From assembly GCA_013399855.1 (NCBI GenBank), contig VXAY01002918.1:1-64000 (forward strand): a stretch of 64,000 nt of DNA, in the 5' to 3' direction. Origin of the DNA: Oxyruncus cristatus (taxonomy: Eukaryota; Chordata; Aves; Passeriformes; Cotingidae). Positions within the stretch are counted from its first letter, which is position 1; every line of letters begins with the position of its first letter. The notes under the pieces were generated by a model. That model searched no databases. It worked only from the letters and a program-made list of their open reading frames with translations, and was not told where the DNA came from. A program made the position numbers and the translations under genes. Shown piece by piece: positions 1-10,449 of this stretch.

Positions 1-54
1 GCTTTCCTCACTTCAACCCTTTTACCTTTCGTCCTGAAGAACAGCAAACCTGAA

Positions 55-72
55 GTCCCTGGTCGGGCACCA
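55..72 (-). other. Retroviral primer-binding site, Lys-tRNA type
   Basis: The minus strand reads TGGTGCCCGACCAGGGAC. It differs at two of 18 positions from the primer-binding site used by retroviruses primed by tRNA-Lys3. It sits just after the LTR end, which is where minus-strand DNA synthesis would start. The primer assignment is from knowledge of the family; the match and position are seen directly. Confidence 0.65.
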
Positions 73-133
73 CTTTTGGGTGGAGGAGCTCGGAACAGAT
101 GCATACGACCAATATGATCTGCAATATGTCCAA

Positions 134-139
134 TTTATT
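134..139 (-). terminator. LTR poly(A) signal
   Basis: AATAAA on the minus strand, 16 bases after the TATA box and about 60 bases before the LTR end. With transcription starting 25-30 bases past the TATA box, the signal would lie at or just before the U3/R border, which implies a short R region. Confidence 0.5.
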
Positions 140-154
140 GAACAAAGACTGTCC

Positions 155-162
155 CTTTTATA
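155..162 (-). promoter_or_regulatory. LTR TATA box
   Basis: The minus strand reads TATAAAAG within the LTR, followed 16 bases later by AATAAA. This is the core promoter expected at the end of U3. Whether it is still active cannot be told from sequence. Confidence 0.55.
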
Positions 163-458
163 CAGTCTTCACACCCCGGTGCATAATCAATACAATTTCA
201 TTGGTACAGGTCATAGATCAAACTATAAACATGCATTACTAATGCACTTCTAATTGGATGCAACAGGTATCCAGGCAGAGTAAGAAGTTTGTTATCTGGT
301 CAGATGTCCTGCCTTCTTCTTGGATGAGATCCACCTTTGTCCTAACCTTAGAGGCAGTAGCCATCTTAGATCACACCCTGGCATTCTGTTTATGCTAAGG
401 TATATAGGCAAAACCACAAAGGTGCAGAACAGATTGTTCACACAATGTTGTTACCACA

Positions 459-2553
459 CTATCCTGAGAAGGTTTTGAACATAGATGGTCCACTGAAGAT
501 AGCAACAAAGCCAAAGCCCTGGTGCATTTACAGAATGAAAGGGGATCTCAAAATAGGAAAGGAGTAGAAAGACCTTCTGAAGCACAGTACTTTGTACATA
601 GGGACTTTGTACACTAGGTTTGGAGCTACAAGCAGCTTTGTGTGAAACTTATGGTTCTGGTAAGCCAGGTCCAAAAAAGACTGACACTACTGAAGAGAGA
701 AGCTACTAAGATCATGAATCTGTTGGGCTATTTTTTAAGTTAGAGTGAAATTTAAAAGCATTCTATGTGGTTAGACCCCAGCAAAACCTCCGAGTGTTCT
801 TCAAGACCGTGGAGCACAAAGAAAGGAAAAGACCAAACACAGAGAAGAAAAGAATTAGGAACTTGTGCCCCCAGGATAAGAAACCCTTATCATATGTTGC
901 TGATATTTATTGTTGAATAAAATAACTCCTTTCACAGTAAGCACCTCTGAATTCCTTTATAAAAACATGAAAACCATTAGAATGGGTGCTGACACAAATG
1001 GAAGACATAATGTGGAAGAGGTGAAAAATGAAAGAGACATCAACAGGGACAACAAAGTTCTGTGTGCATTAGTCTTGTTTAAAACAGGGTGTGCACAGTG
1101 AATGATTTTTTCACTGAATAGCACAGGCACTCAGTATGAAAGCCATCTAGATCATTAAGGTTGGCAAGATTTTTGAGACAGAGAATAGTTTTGCTGATTG
1201 GGTCATTAATTCAGTATCAATAGCAAGCAGCAGCTCACATCTGAACTCAGAAAGACAGAGAGGGATATACAGAAATAACCTTTCTTTTTAAGGTTAACTT
1301 AAAATTTATGTCGGCCTGGTGATGAATGAAAGGGTTCGCTGTAGGAGGCAAAAGGTGTCAGGCATAAATATTATAATAAAGTGAAAGGTGGGATTCACCA
1401 AAAAGAAAGTTACATTTAACTACCAGTAGTACTGCTTTGAAAAAAACAGTGTAAAACATTGTTTGAACACCCACAGGTCAGCACAGAGATGGAGAGGGAT
1501 GAGAAAATTCCTATGACACGTTGAAAAATTGAGCAGTGAAAGTAATGTAGTTGAAACTTAAATTCAGATACACAGTGGCTATTTATCATAGCACCAGGAA
1601 AGATAAATTTTTCAGAGTATGAAAATGGCAAGTTAGTGTTCTCTTTTTTATTTCCTTGAGAGACATGGAAATTCATAAACGCCTTTGTTGTTAAGGTGCA
1701 ATAAATATTTGTGGGATTTCTTTCATTGCCACCCTGTCTTCAGAAAAGTTGACTCTACCTAGGGCCTATAGAGCAGTAGCACTTAAATCTCACTTTCCAA
1801 AATTTTAGTGGTGAAATAAAAGCAGTTTTTAGGAGGCTACAAAATTAGTGGTTCATATAAATGAAAAAAATATATGTATATCCTTTAATATAAGAAAAAT
1901 AAATAAAAAACATACACAGCCAATGCTGCTACCTCCAAGTCTCTACCACAGAGTGAATATCTAGTGAAAAGAGGTTGTATATTCCAGAAAGAAACCCAGA
2001 TGATTAATCTTTCTGAAGAACAGCAGATTGCCTTGGAATTGGGTAACCAAGGGACATAACAGCTGGCTAAGTTATGTAGCAACCTACTGCAGTGTCTGTT
2101 AGGGTTGGAAATAGCCCTCAAACAACACAGTGGGAAAGTGTTACTACTTTTTCCATCTTGTCCTTGGCAGTGGTAGATTCAAATTCACAACGGGGGATCA
2201 TTTCGCCCTGTTCACCAAGGGCTGCAGCACAGAACATGTGCTCATGTTTGAAGGAAAATTCAAAGAAAACAAACTCTGACACAATAGAACAAGTTCTGGA
2301 AGGAGCTTTCTAATGCGAAATTTTCTACAGAAGGGTGGTTAGGTGTGTACAGGACAAACTATATATCTATTGAACTTTCAGTTTGTTTATTCCTATTCCT
2401 TCTTGAGTGCTGACTAATTCCTCTTGAAGATTGATGACAGGTTCTCAAGGACCACCTCAAGCCTCTGGATCAAGAGGTTCATTGTAAATTTGCCCCTATA
2501 TTCTCATTAATACTTTTGAATTAAAAACTTATATGTATGTATCCACGTGCAAC
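459..2553. other. Intergenic, no gene recognised
   Basis: AT-rich unique-looking sequence. Only short open frames occur, none with a recognisable domain, and I saw no tRNA-like or rRNA-like segment. The sequence right next to the LTR may include its target site, which cannot be confirmed here. Confidence 0.6.
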
Positions 2554-2558
2554 TTATT

Positions 2559-2609
<51 letters not shown>

Positions 2610-2610
2610 T
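2554..2610. repeat. (TTTA)n tetranucleotide microsatellite
   Basis: About 57 bases of essentially uninterrupted TTTA units, roughly 14 copies, ending in a variant CTAT unit. Pure tetranucleotide tracts of this length are usually polymorphic. Confidence 0.95.
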
Positions 2611-5600
2611 CTATTGTAAAGCTGGGAAAATGAGAAGGAATGCAGTCCGTGTAAGCTTAATTCTGAACTTGATTTATTAATTCTTTCTCCTTTTTCTATC
2701 CCACAAGGGCAGTTTCCATACATAAGGTTTGAGGAGAGAAACTGGATCCAGATGGCTGTTGTCCAAGAAATTTCCTTTATGTAGCCCTTATTTAATGGCA
2801 GCATTTTCAAAGTATGAGGTAATGAAGAAAACACACTGGGGGTGCATAAATGTACAGAACCACACCAGAAAGGTCATTCCATGGTAACATAAATAGTAAC
2901 TAATAATAAATGCTATCTTTCTATCTGTTTCAGCAATTGCTTCTCAATATCAAGCACAGTCCATCAGCTGATGAACTCCTGGACCTTTTGGTTTTTTCTC
3001 CCTTAGCTGTAATTTCCTTTTAATTTTGCATTTTCTTACTTACCAGTTGTAAATATTTCTGCTTGGGCATGAGGTTTTTGAGGAATGGGGGACAGTTGAC
3101 TCATTTATCCCTTTATTTATGATGGAGCCTGGCTTAGTGATGGACTCTTTGCTAGGAATAGTGTGAATACCTGCAGCAGGGCATTGGACCTTGGTATACA
3201 CACACATGGCTCAATGCGTTTGTAATTCATTATCAGTTTACTAGTATTTAGTAGCTATTAGTCCATTTCCCCCCTACCTGGGCACCTCCTTTGGGTCCAC
3301 ATCACACTACTGGTATTCACTAAGTTGAAGGATATTCCTCCTTTCATATTCTTGCTTAGCATTGCTTCTGAGTTTAATTTTTTTGCCATTTTCTATAAGT
3401 ATGCTTTTGAAAACAGGGTGTTTGAAAAAACAGGCTAAACTCAATTACACTTGAAAGTCGAACTTTGTGTAAATTAAGCACAATGATGGTGTATTTATAG
3501 CAGACATTATATCATTATTTTGCGCGTAGTTTGTATTTACTCTGTTGGCACTGAACAGTGCACAAAATCCTTTTATTCATTGCAATGCTATTCTACCTCC
3601 TGAAAATGCAGAAGATACGTTTTTTGCACTCACATTGATTTCTCTGACAAAGAAAAATATTTACTCTCATTGTCTGGACATTTGCTACTTTTCAGTTTAT
3701 TTTCCATCTCTTCTGAGTCCATCATAGCTAGTCAACATGACAGAAGTAACCCCATTCATTAAGGGCTGAGTATATCCCTGGTGGTTTTAACCAAGCTTCT
3801 ATTGTGAATGAAGGATTAACAAAGATTAGCCATGTTTACCTGCTCCATGCTCCTTGGTTCAAGCTCTTTGTGTTTTGAAAATCGAGTCTGAGAACAAAGA
3901 CAGACAGGAATAAAATCATTCTTGATCCAAACATTTTGTTGTTGCCCTCCAGCTTGACAGCTTGCCCATAGAGAAGGCTTACAGTCTTCTCTCCAGCTGC
4001 TGCACTAAGCATCCACAACCTTCATGGGACTTACGCTTCTTTGAGCCTCAGAATGCACCAAATACAAAATTGGACTTGATCCTTGACCTCAGAAAGACAT
4101 ATGAACATAAATCTGTGGGATGAAAAGCAAAGAGTTTCATCACGTGGGGTGAAGAGATGCCACTGGGGAATGGAATATGCACAGCTTAAGACCCATCTAT
4201 CTCGTTTCCTCTTGTGAGTTGCAGGATTTTTAAATCGGGGGTTTATATATCTCTAAAAATAACAAGACCTTAATAAGAAACACTCATCAGTGCAGGGCAC
4301 AGATGTCCAGGTACCATCATCCTCAGAAAAAAGACCTGCCACTGAAACAGGGGAGTTGCTCACATAACTGGAAAAACTCTCTTCCTCTGGATAGAAGAGC
4401 ACGAGTGTACTGGGGAGACAAAGGGAAGCGGGGATGCAGCCTGGTCAGAGGTAATTCACGATGTGTTACAAATGGTCCAGAGCTCAGAATTTTAGCTCCT
4501 ACAGCACTGACGTACTTGCTAGTGTTACTGCTAATTGTAAAGCAGAACTGTGGAGTGCATGCCAGCAAAATGGTCTGTATAAGTGGATGGCAAAGGCAGC
4601 TGGAGCGTGTTTCCGTGCATGTATCTAAGGGGTGACATAACGTGATGACATTTCATTACAGTTGAGAAAATTGCTCACTTCTTAATATGCAGTTTCAGGG
4701 TAGAAATACACTGGACACTATATTCCTGAGCTCTTGGTGTAAGCTCTGTAATTCACGAGAAGAGACCTGCACTGTTATGATTCACCCAACCATTTATGGA
4801 CGAGACACAGAACTTACTCTCTGAGGTAGTTCAGTGGTCTTTATAATGAATTAAAATAATTTCACCATCGCAAGTGTGGTTTACAGACATAAATACTAAT
4901 ACTGTGTCCAACAGGAGCATTATTTCAATGTGGAGAGAGTGGTTTTTAAAGCTGATTACATTTGCATTAAGTCTGTTCTGTACTGTTTGGATCAGTGACA
5001 GCCAATGGCTTGAGCAGTGAGTAGAAATTGATTTATTAAAGCTATACTTCTAATTGAAGTAAAGTTCTACTTGTACAGACCCAGAGCTTAACAACAGAAG
5101 AAGATCTGAAGTCAAAGAGATGCCAGTGATCACAGTTTGGTCTTTAAAAAATTCTAGTGATTTTAAAAGGTTAATATTAGAGGAGCATTTTTATAGCCCT
5201 TTTTTGATCTTTCTTGTATCTGCAGGTACAAATAGACTTTTTCTCAATCAAAAAACTACAAGAAGAATAGCATTTTTTTGCTATTTTTCCCTTACTGGAA
5301 CTGCTTGACTATTGGAGAATAATCTTGTCTTGTTAAATTGCTATACTACTATTTTAAAAGGCTCTTGTGGTGAAATAATCCTGCTTTACTGCAATGAATT
5401 TCTTGTATGCAGGAAGCATTTTCTCCCTACAAATGGTCACTCTAGTCACATAAGACCATGTGCCATGGCTCTTGTGGACCAGGACTCAGCAGAACACTCA
5501 CATATGTAAAAATGTAACTCAAACTTAGCTGTGTTCTCAGGTCTTGCACACTTACATAGGACTAGAGCACAGGTTCACAAAGCTTACTGAGTAGCAGGAG

Positions 5601-8600
5601 GGTTATGACTAAGCTTTAGGCTGCCTGGAGCACTGAGAAGACATGGCCACTTGAAGCAAGAGTAAATGCCACCCAGAAGACAAAGTACTCCAGCTTTCCA
5701 GCTTTTCTGTATGCTGCTGAATGGGCTGCAGTGGTTTCTTCATTTGTCCTTGGTTGATTTAGAACCTTGGGCATAGGCAGAGTGTCTGTGGTGTTACTGC
5801 CTCGACACAGGGTCAATGCCCACACTAGTTTAAATGTGACGTGGTTTGTACCATTAGTGGTGATGTTAGGGTAGCTATTAGTAACTCCTGTTAGAGAGCC
5901 AAACTGACGTCCTAGTTTTGAACAGAATGTTGCAAAGATGACAGAATTTCTGAAACTGTGACCCACTCGATGTGGTACTTCTTTTATTGGTCTGTTGCTC
6001 TTGAAGTAATCCTCTGTTTCTACTCCAGAAGAGTGGGGATGAACATGAATAACATCTGTTTTGCACTAGACTATGGTTACAGTGTGGTTACTGTGTCACT
6101 ATGGTCACACTGCCCATTTTGGTGTTCTGCATAAGTGGGACACTCGTAAGGCCCTCTTGATTTAGGATTGAATATTTCAAGGCAAAGCTGCCCTCCCTGG
6201 GTTTCCTTCACAGCCTTTGCTCAGAGAACTTGCCAAGTTTTTACTGAGAGAGTCAGTGGTGTTTCTTTCAGCTCCTTTAAATCAAGTCCCAAATATGGAG
6301 AGCAGAACAGAAGGCTTGAACTGTCTTATGTAATATATCTGGTGACGAAACAGACATTTCAATGGATGTCTAGCAAGATAAAAAATGGGCACGGATGTGT
6401 ATACTGATTTTTACCGTTACAAATATGATGAAACTTTGCTAAGTTTTCTACCTGTGTAAGAAATTGAAACCTACAATTGTTTATGTCATTTTTCTTGGAA
6501 GGTACTAAAAAGAGAGAACAACTTTAGAGAATCTTTTTTCTTTTTTAATCAAGAATTAAGGACAACTTGATTATCCTCATGGATGTAATCTTCACCAGTA
6601 AATAATGTAGACTTGTTCAAGTGCTCAGCTCAGTGTACAAATGTTCTGTAATTTCAGATGAAAATCCATATAAATGCTTTGGGTTCTATTTCATGATTGG
6701 TCTGGGGTCTTTTTCTTCCTTTCATAGTTGTTCTATTTTTTTATAGTGGGGTTCAAGGACACTCTCAAAACGTGCTCTACAGTTCTTTACACTCTGTGTA
6801 AGGGCACCCAGTTCTGGTTTGAATTAAAGCCTGAACTCAGAGTCAGAGTCAGCCTTTTACTACCTGTCCAAGGAGTTCTCTCCTTCTGAAGCAGTAAGGA
6901 ATGCTCCCAAAGAATCTAGTTTTAGACTAGAACAGGGAGAAAACAAAGAATCTCAACTAACTGGCTCAGCCTTAGTTAGGAATTTACCAGGTTGTCCATT
7001 GGAAGGATGTATAACTATCATCCATTATATCACTGTACTTTCTCCTTTTGCTCTGCCAAAGATTTACAGGTGGGAATTTGAATGAAAGTGAGAGCATATG
7101 TCAAGACTACCTAATAAAATAAGCATGTGCTGAGTACCTAATTACAAAAAAAAGTGAGTTCAAGTTTGTTGAAAACCTCTGTATTCTTTGTACCCTTTGT
7201 ACCCTTGCTTCAAAGCCTTAGGATGAAACCCCTATGAAAATTACTACTGCAGCCTAATTATGCTGCAGCCCTGGAACAGAGAGGGCAGTTCTTGAAACTG
7301 ATGAAATGTCTGTCCTGTCTAGGAAGAGTAAATGAAGGTGTGGGAGATGTCTTCAGTCTCTCCACCCCATGTTTGGTCATACAGTGTTCTTGTACACAGG
7401 TTGAAGGTTAAAATAGTTTTATATGTAAAGGAGGACCTTCAATATTTGGTGTGTACAGAGCAGTGAAACAGTACAGTAGCAACCAAGTAACAGAATGGAT
7501 GTAAGTTCAAAGGAAACAGCTAAGAAAAAGTGATCAGAGTCTGCAGGTAGGGCAGTTCAAGGCATCAAGCAAGCAGAGCAATTAAAAGTTAAACAGTACC
7601 AAAACAGATTAAGTACTGGAAAAATGTGTAGAAGTGCCCTGGCAAAACACTTACGTAACTTAAAAACAGCACCAGAGATGAGTGGAAAAGATAATGCAGT
7701 CTTGGATACCATTATTAAAAAAGTCTTCTTATACTAGACAGACATTAAAAATAGACACTGCCGGGATCTGGAGAGACAATCAAGCACAGCTCATGCATTG
7801 CAGACCCTTCCAAGTGCTCAGTTGCTGTCTGCAGATGTAAAAGATGGGGATGTTTGGAACCTGACTGCAAAATCTCAGAAGTGGTGATAATGGTGTTAAA
7901 TCAAAAGCCTGGTCATTGTTACATTCTACAGATTTGCAGTTGACTGGTAAATGAAGGATCACGAATTGATTAGTGTTGAGTTTGGATGTTCTTTTATATA
8001 GTTCCAAGAAGATACAGAGGGGAACACAACCTTGTTTTGTTGCCCGGGCGCATCTTTATCTAGGATACTTCTGTAGGGTGTATTATTCTATCCAGTAATT
8101 AAAAACCATGCATCCTAACTAATCCATCATTACATTTGTACTTATCTAGACTCAGTTTTCTTGTATCATTCCCTGGTACTTTATTAGATCTTTGAACCTT
8201 GTGTGTTCCTCCAAAAACACAAGTAACCTGCATGTCACCATACACAGATCAGTATCTTATCCAAAGTCTAATGGAAACAAATACTTATACCACTGTAAAA
8301 ATATTCCTCTCACTTATGAAGGAAAAAAAGAAAAAAGTGGGTGAAAGAATGAAAGAACTCATCAGTTATTACCTCTTATTAGGGTAAGTGGGATTTGACG
8401 AAAGCTACTATGAACTCCTCAAGTAGATCTGAACTAGGGAACCCCTTGGGTACTATCCAGTATCCCTGTCTAATAACTCAAGTTAATTTCAGCTTGTCCT
8501 CAGGCATCCAAGATGTTTTCTGTCTCCTAGTGAAAGAAAAAGAAACCTCTAGCAGTTGGGAAGTGAGGAGCATTTGGGACTGCAGTTTAAAAAATGATCC

Positions 8601-8963
8601 CATTCTGGCATGTGGATTACCCATCAATTGCATGGCATGTCTGGATTTTCAAAAGAACAGCCCTTCCAGTCAGCACTCTCATTGACACCTCTGCAGGCTG
8701 ACTGCAGGTGTGGTAAAAGTGCAGATCAAAAAACGAACAAATGAGCAAATCATGGCTTTTTTATTTCTGATGCGAACTTAGTGCTTGCAACACTCTGCTG
8801 TTGGAAATTAATCTCTCACTTATACAGCCCTGAAAAGTGCTGAAATTCTAGAAATATCCATGTTGTGTTGCCTGTGACCCTTATCTTAGAGCTGGAAAAA
8901 TCCCGCTACAGGGATGCAAACAGTCTTAAGTTCCTCTGTTATCCCCCCCTGAAAGTCCTAAAA
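2611..8963. other. Intergenic, no confident gene
   Basis: AT-rich sequence with scattered short open frames that look like chance. The longest stop-free stretch is on the minus strand at 5,619-6,065 and is discussed as a finding. I recognised no transposon, RNA gene or exon here. Confidence 0.5.
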
Positions 8964-9580
8964 TGTTGCCGATTTTAGGAACTCTCTAAACACGGACAGA
9001 GAGTCAGGTTTCAAAAGGAAACGTTATTTATTCTGTACAGGGTGCCAAGTGGAAGTTTTCCACAAATCAAGCATGTCAAGGAGTAAAAGGTGAGAGAGTT
9101 TATGCCTGTGTGGTACATAGTCACTGCCCACCTATGGCATAATTGTTTAACTTGCACAACGCGGTCACTGCGCCTGCATGGACCTCTTCGGGGGTCTCTG
9201 GTGGTCTCTGGGGGTTGTCTGGGGAGGTGTCCCCTGCTCAGTTTTGAACACAGTTCAGTTCAGAACAAGCAGAACCCCAGGCTGAGTGCCAAAGAAGATG
9301 TGATCTGTAGCTCAGCCCCACGTATGTTCTTGGACAATTACCAGGCGGGTCATAAGCTACAAAAGCTTTCCATAAACATTGAGCAACATCTGCTTAATAC
9401 ACCTGATAGCATCTTCTTACATTCAAAGGAGGGGTTAAAGGTGAGGATGATACCATCAGGTTCCATCTGCAACAGAGATCAAAGGAAGGGATGGGGACAG
9501 CAAATTGTGCTTAAAGACTCAGAGCTTAAAGATACAGAGAATTCTACTGAAAATACAGAGAATTCTGCTTAAAGACATCA
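8964..9580 (-). mobile_element. Possible degraded LTR, minus strand
   Basis: On the minus strand the segment can be read from TGATGTC (9,580 downwards) to ...GGCAACA (8,964), giving TG...CA ends. AATAAATAA near 9,032-9,024 lies about 60 bases before the 3' end, as in an LTR. Near the 5' end there are short direct repeats containing TACAGAGAATTCT and CTTTAAG, as often seen in U3. A GC-rich block at about 9,160-9,240 lies in the middle. There is no convincing TATA box, no primer-binding site and no matching target duplication, so the assignment is tentative. A 160-codon + strand open frame (9,090-9,572) lies wholly inside and is not taken as a gene. Confidence 0.35.
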
Positions 9581-10449
9581 GTAAGACTTCCACCTTGAGG
9601 TTATTTATTTACGTGGACAATAGTTCATTTTACTGATCACTTTTAAAGTCAAAGAACCACTAAAAAGTAATTCTGTTCAGTCACCATCCTCTTGAAGTTT
9701 TTTGAGTGACAAATGTTGGAGAGCCCTTTTGGAAACCCAGGCCTACAGGTTATACTTACAGCTGTGATACAGCTCAGGGACGTCAGAGTCAGGCTCAGAG
9801 TACAGGAGATGGTGCCTTTTGGTGCCCCACTCAGACTGAACACACTGCAGTTCAGCAGCCACAGAGTGGAAGACACCCCCATTGATGCTGTCTAGGTTAG
9901 AACTCTGCAAATGAGTGACTAATGTATCATTTCATGCACCATAAGGCGAATAATTCTGAACAGGGAGATAAAATCGGTCCTTATCTTGTCACGGTGTACT
10001 GTAAATGTAATGATGTGTCCTTGCAATGGGTTTTCTCCTTTGACTTTTCATTGCTGCTGCATGGCCTGAGGGAAAACAGCTTAGAATAAGTATGTAATTT
10101 TCATTATTTCCCTTCCTGTCTGAAAACTATTTAAAGTTCTTCCTCCCCAACAAATCTCAATTCTTTGAAATGCAGCTCTCAAGAGAAAGATAACCAGAAG
10201 TAAGAAATAGTACTGTCTCCAGTCTAGGGAGTGATGAAAAAATAGAGAATTATCTCCTTCTATGTCTTTCTTATACCCCTGATTTCTGAGAAAGATTAAG
10301 ACACACTGTTGAAACTGCAAAGAATGCACTGAGTTTCTGCTGTGACCCCTCGACAGACACCTAAAAAGGCAACAGAAAACTTTTTTTTGTTAGAGAAAAC
10401 TTGTTTCACTGTAAAAATATCAACATGTCAGCAAAAATGACTAATTTCC
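9581..10449. other. Intergenic, nothing recognised
   Basis: AT-rich unique-looking sequence between the LTR-like segment and a CR1 copy. I saw no open frame of interest and no repeat signature. Confidence 0.5.

Larger units (their letters stand above)
77..458 (-). mobile_element. Endogenous retrovirus LTR, minus strand, next to a primer-binding site
   Basis: Read on the minus strand, this 382-base segment has the order expected of a retroviral LTR. It starts TGTGGTAAC (458 downwards), has a TATA box (162-155), an AATAAA signal (139-134), and ends near CCACCCA at about 77. A tRNA-type primer-binding site follows at 72-55, and then leader sequence runs off the left edge. The provirus therefore points left and this is its 5' LTR, or a solo LTR with some leader attached. 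The TG...CA ends are chosen by eye, and four bases separate the chosen end from the primer-binding site, so the boundary may be off by a few bases. No gag, pol or env sequence is inside the window. The target-site duplication cannot be checked because the other end is outside. Confidence 0.72.

Noticed and set aside
4303..4635. 110-codon + strand open frame starting with ATG
   Set aside because: No recognised domain, and a long antisense frame overlaps it. This suggests low stop density, not coding.
9090..9572. 160-codon + strand open frame
   Set aside because: It begins at a GTG, has no recognisable domain, and lies wholly within the LTR-like segment in antisense.
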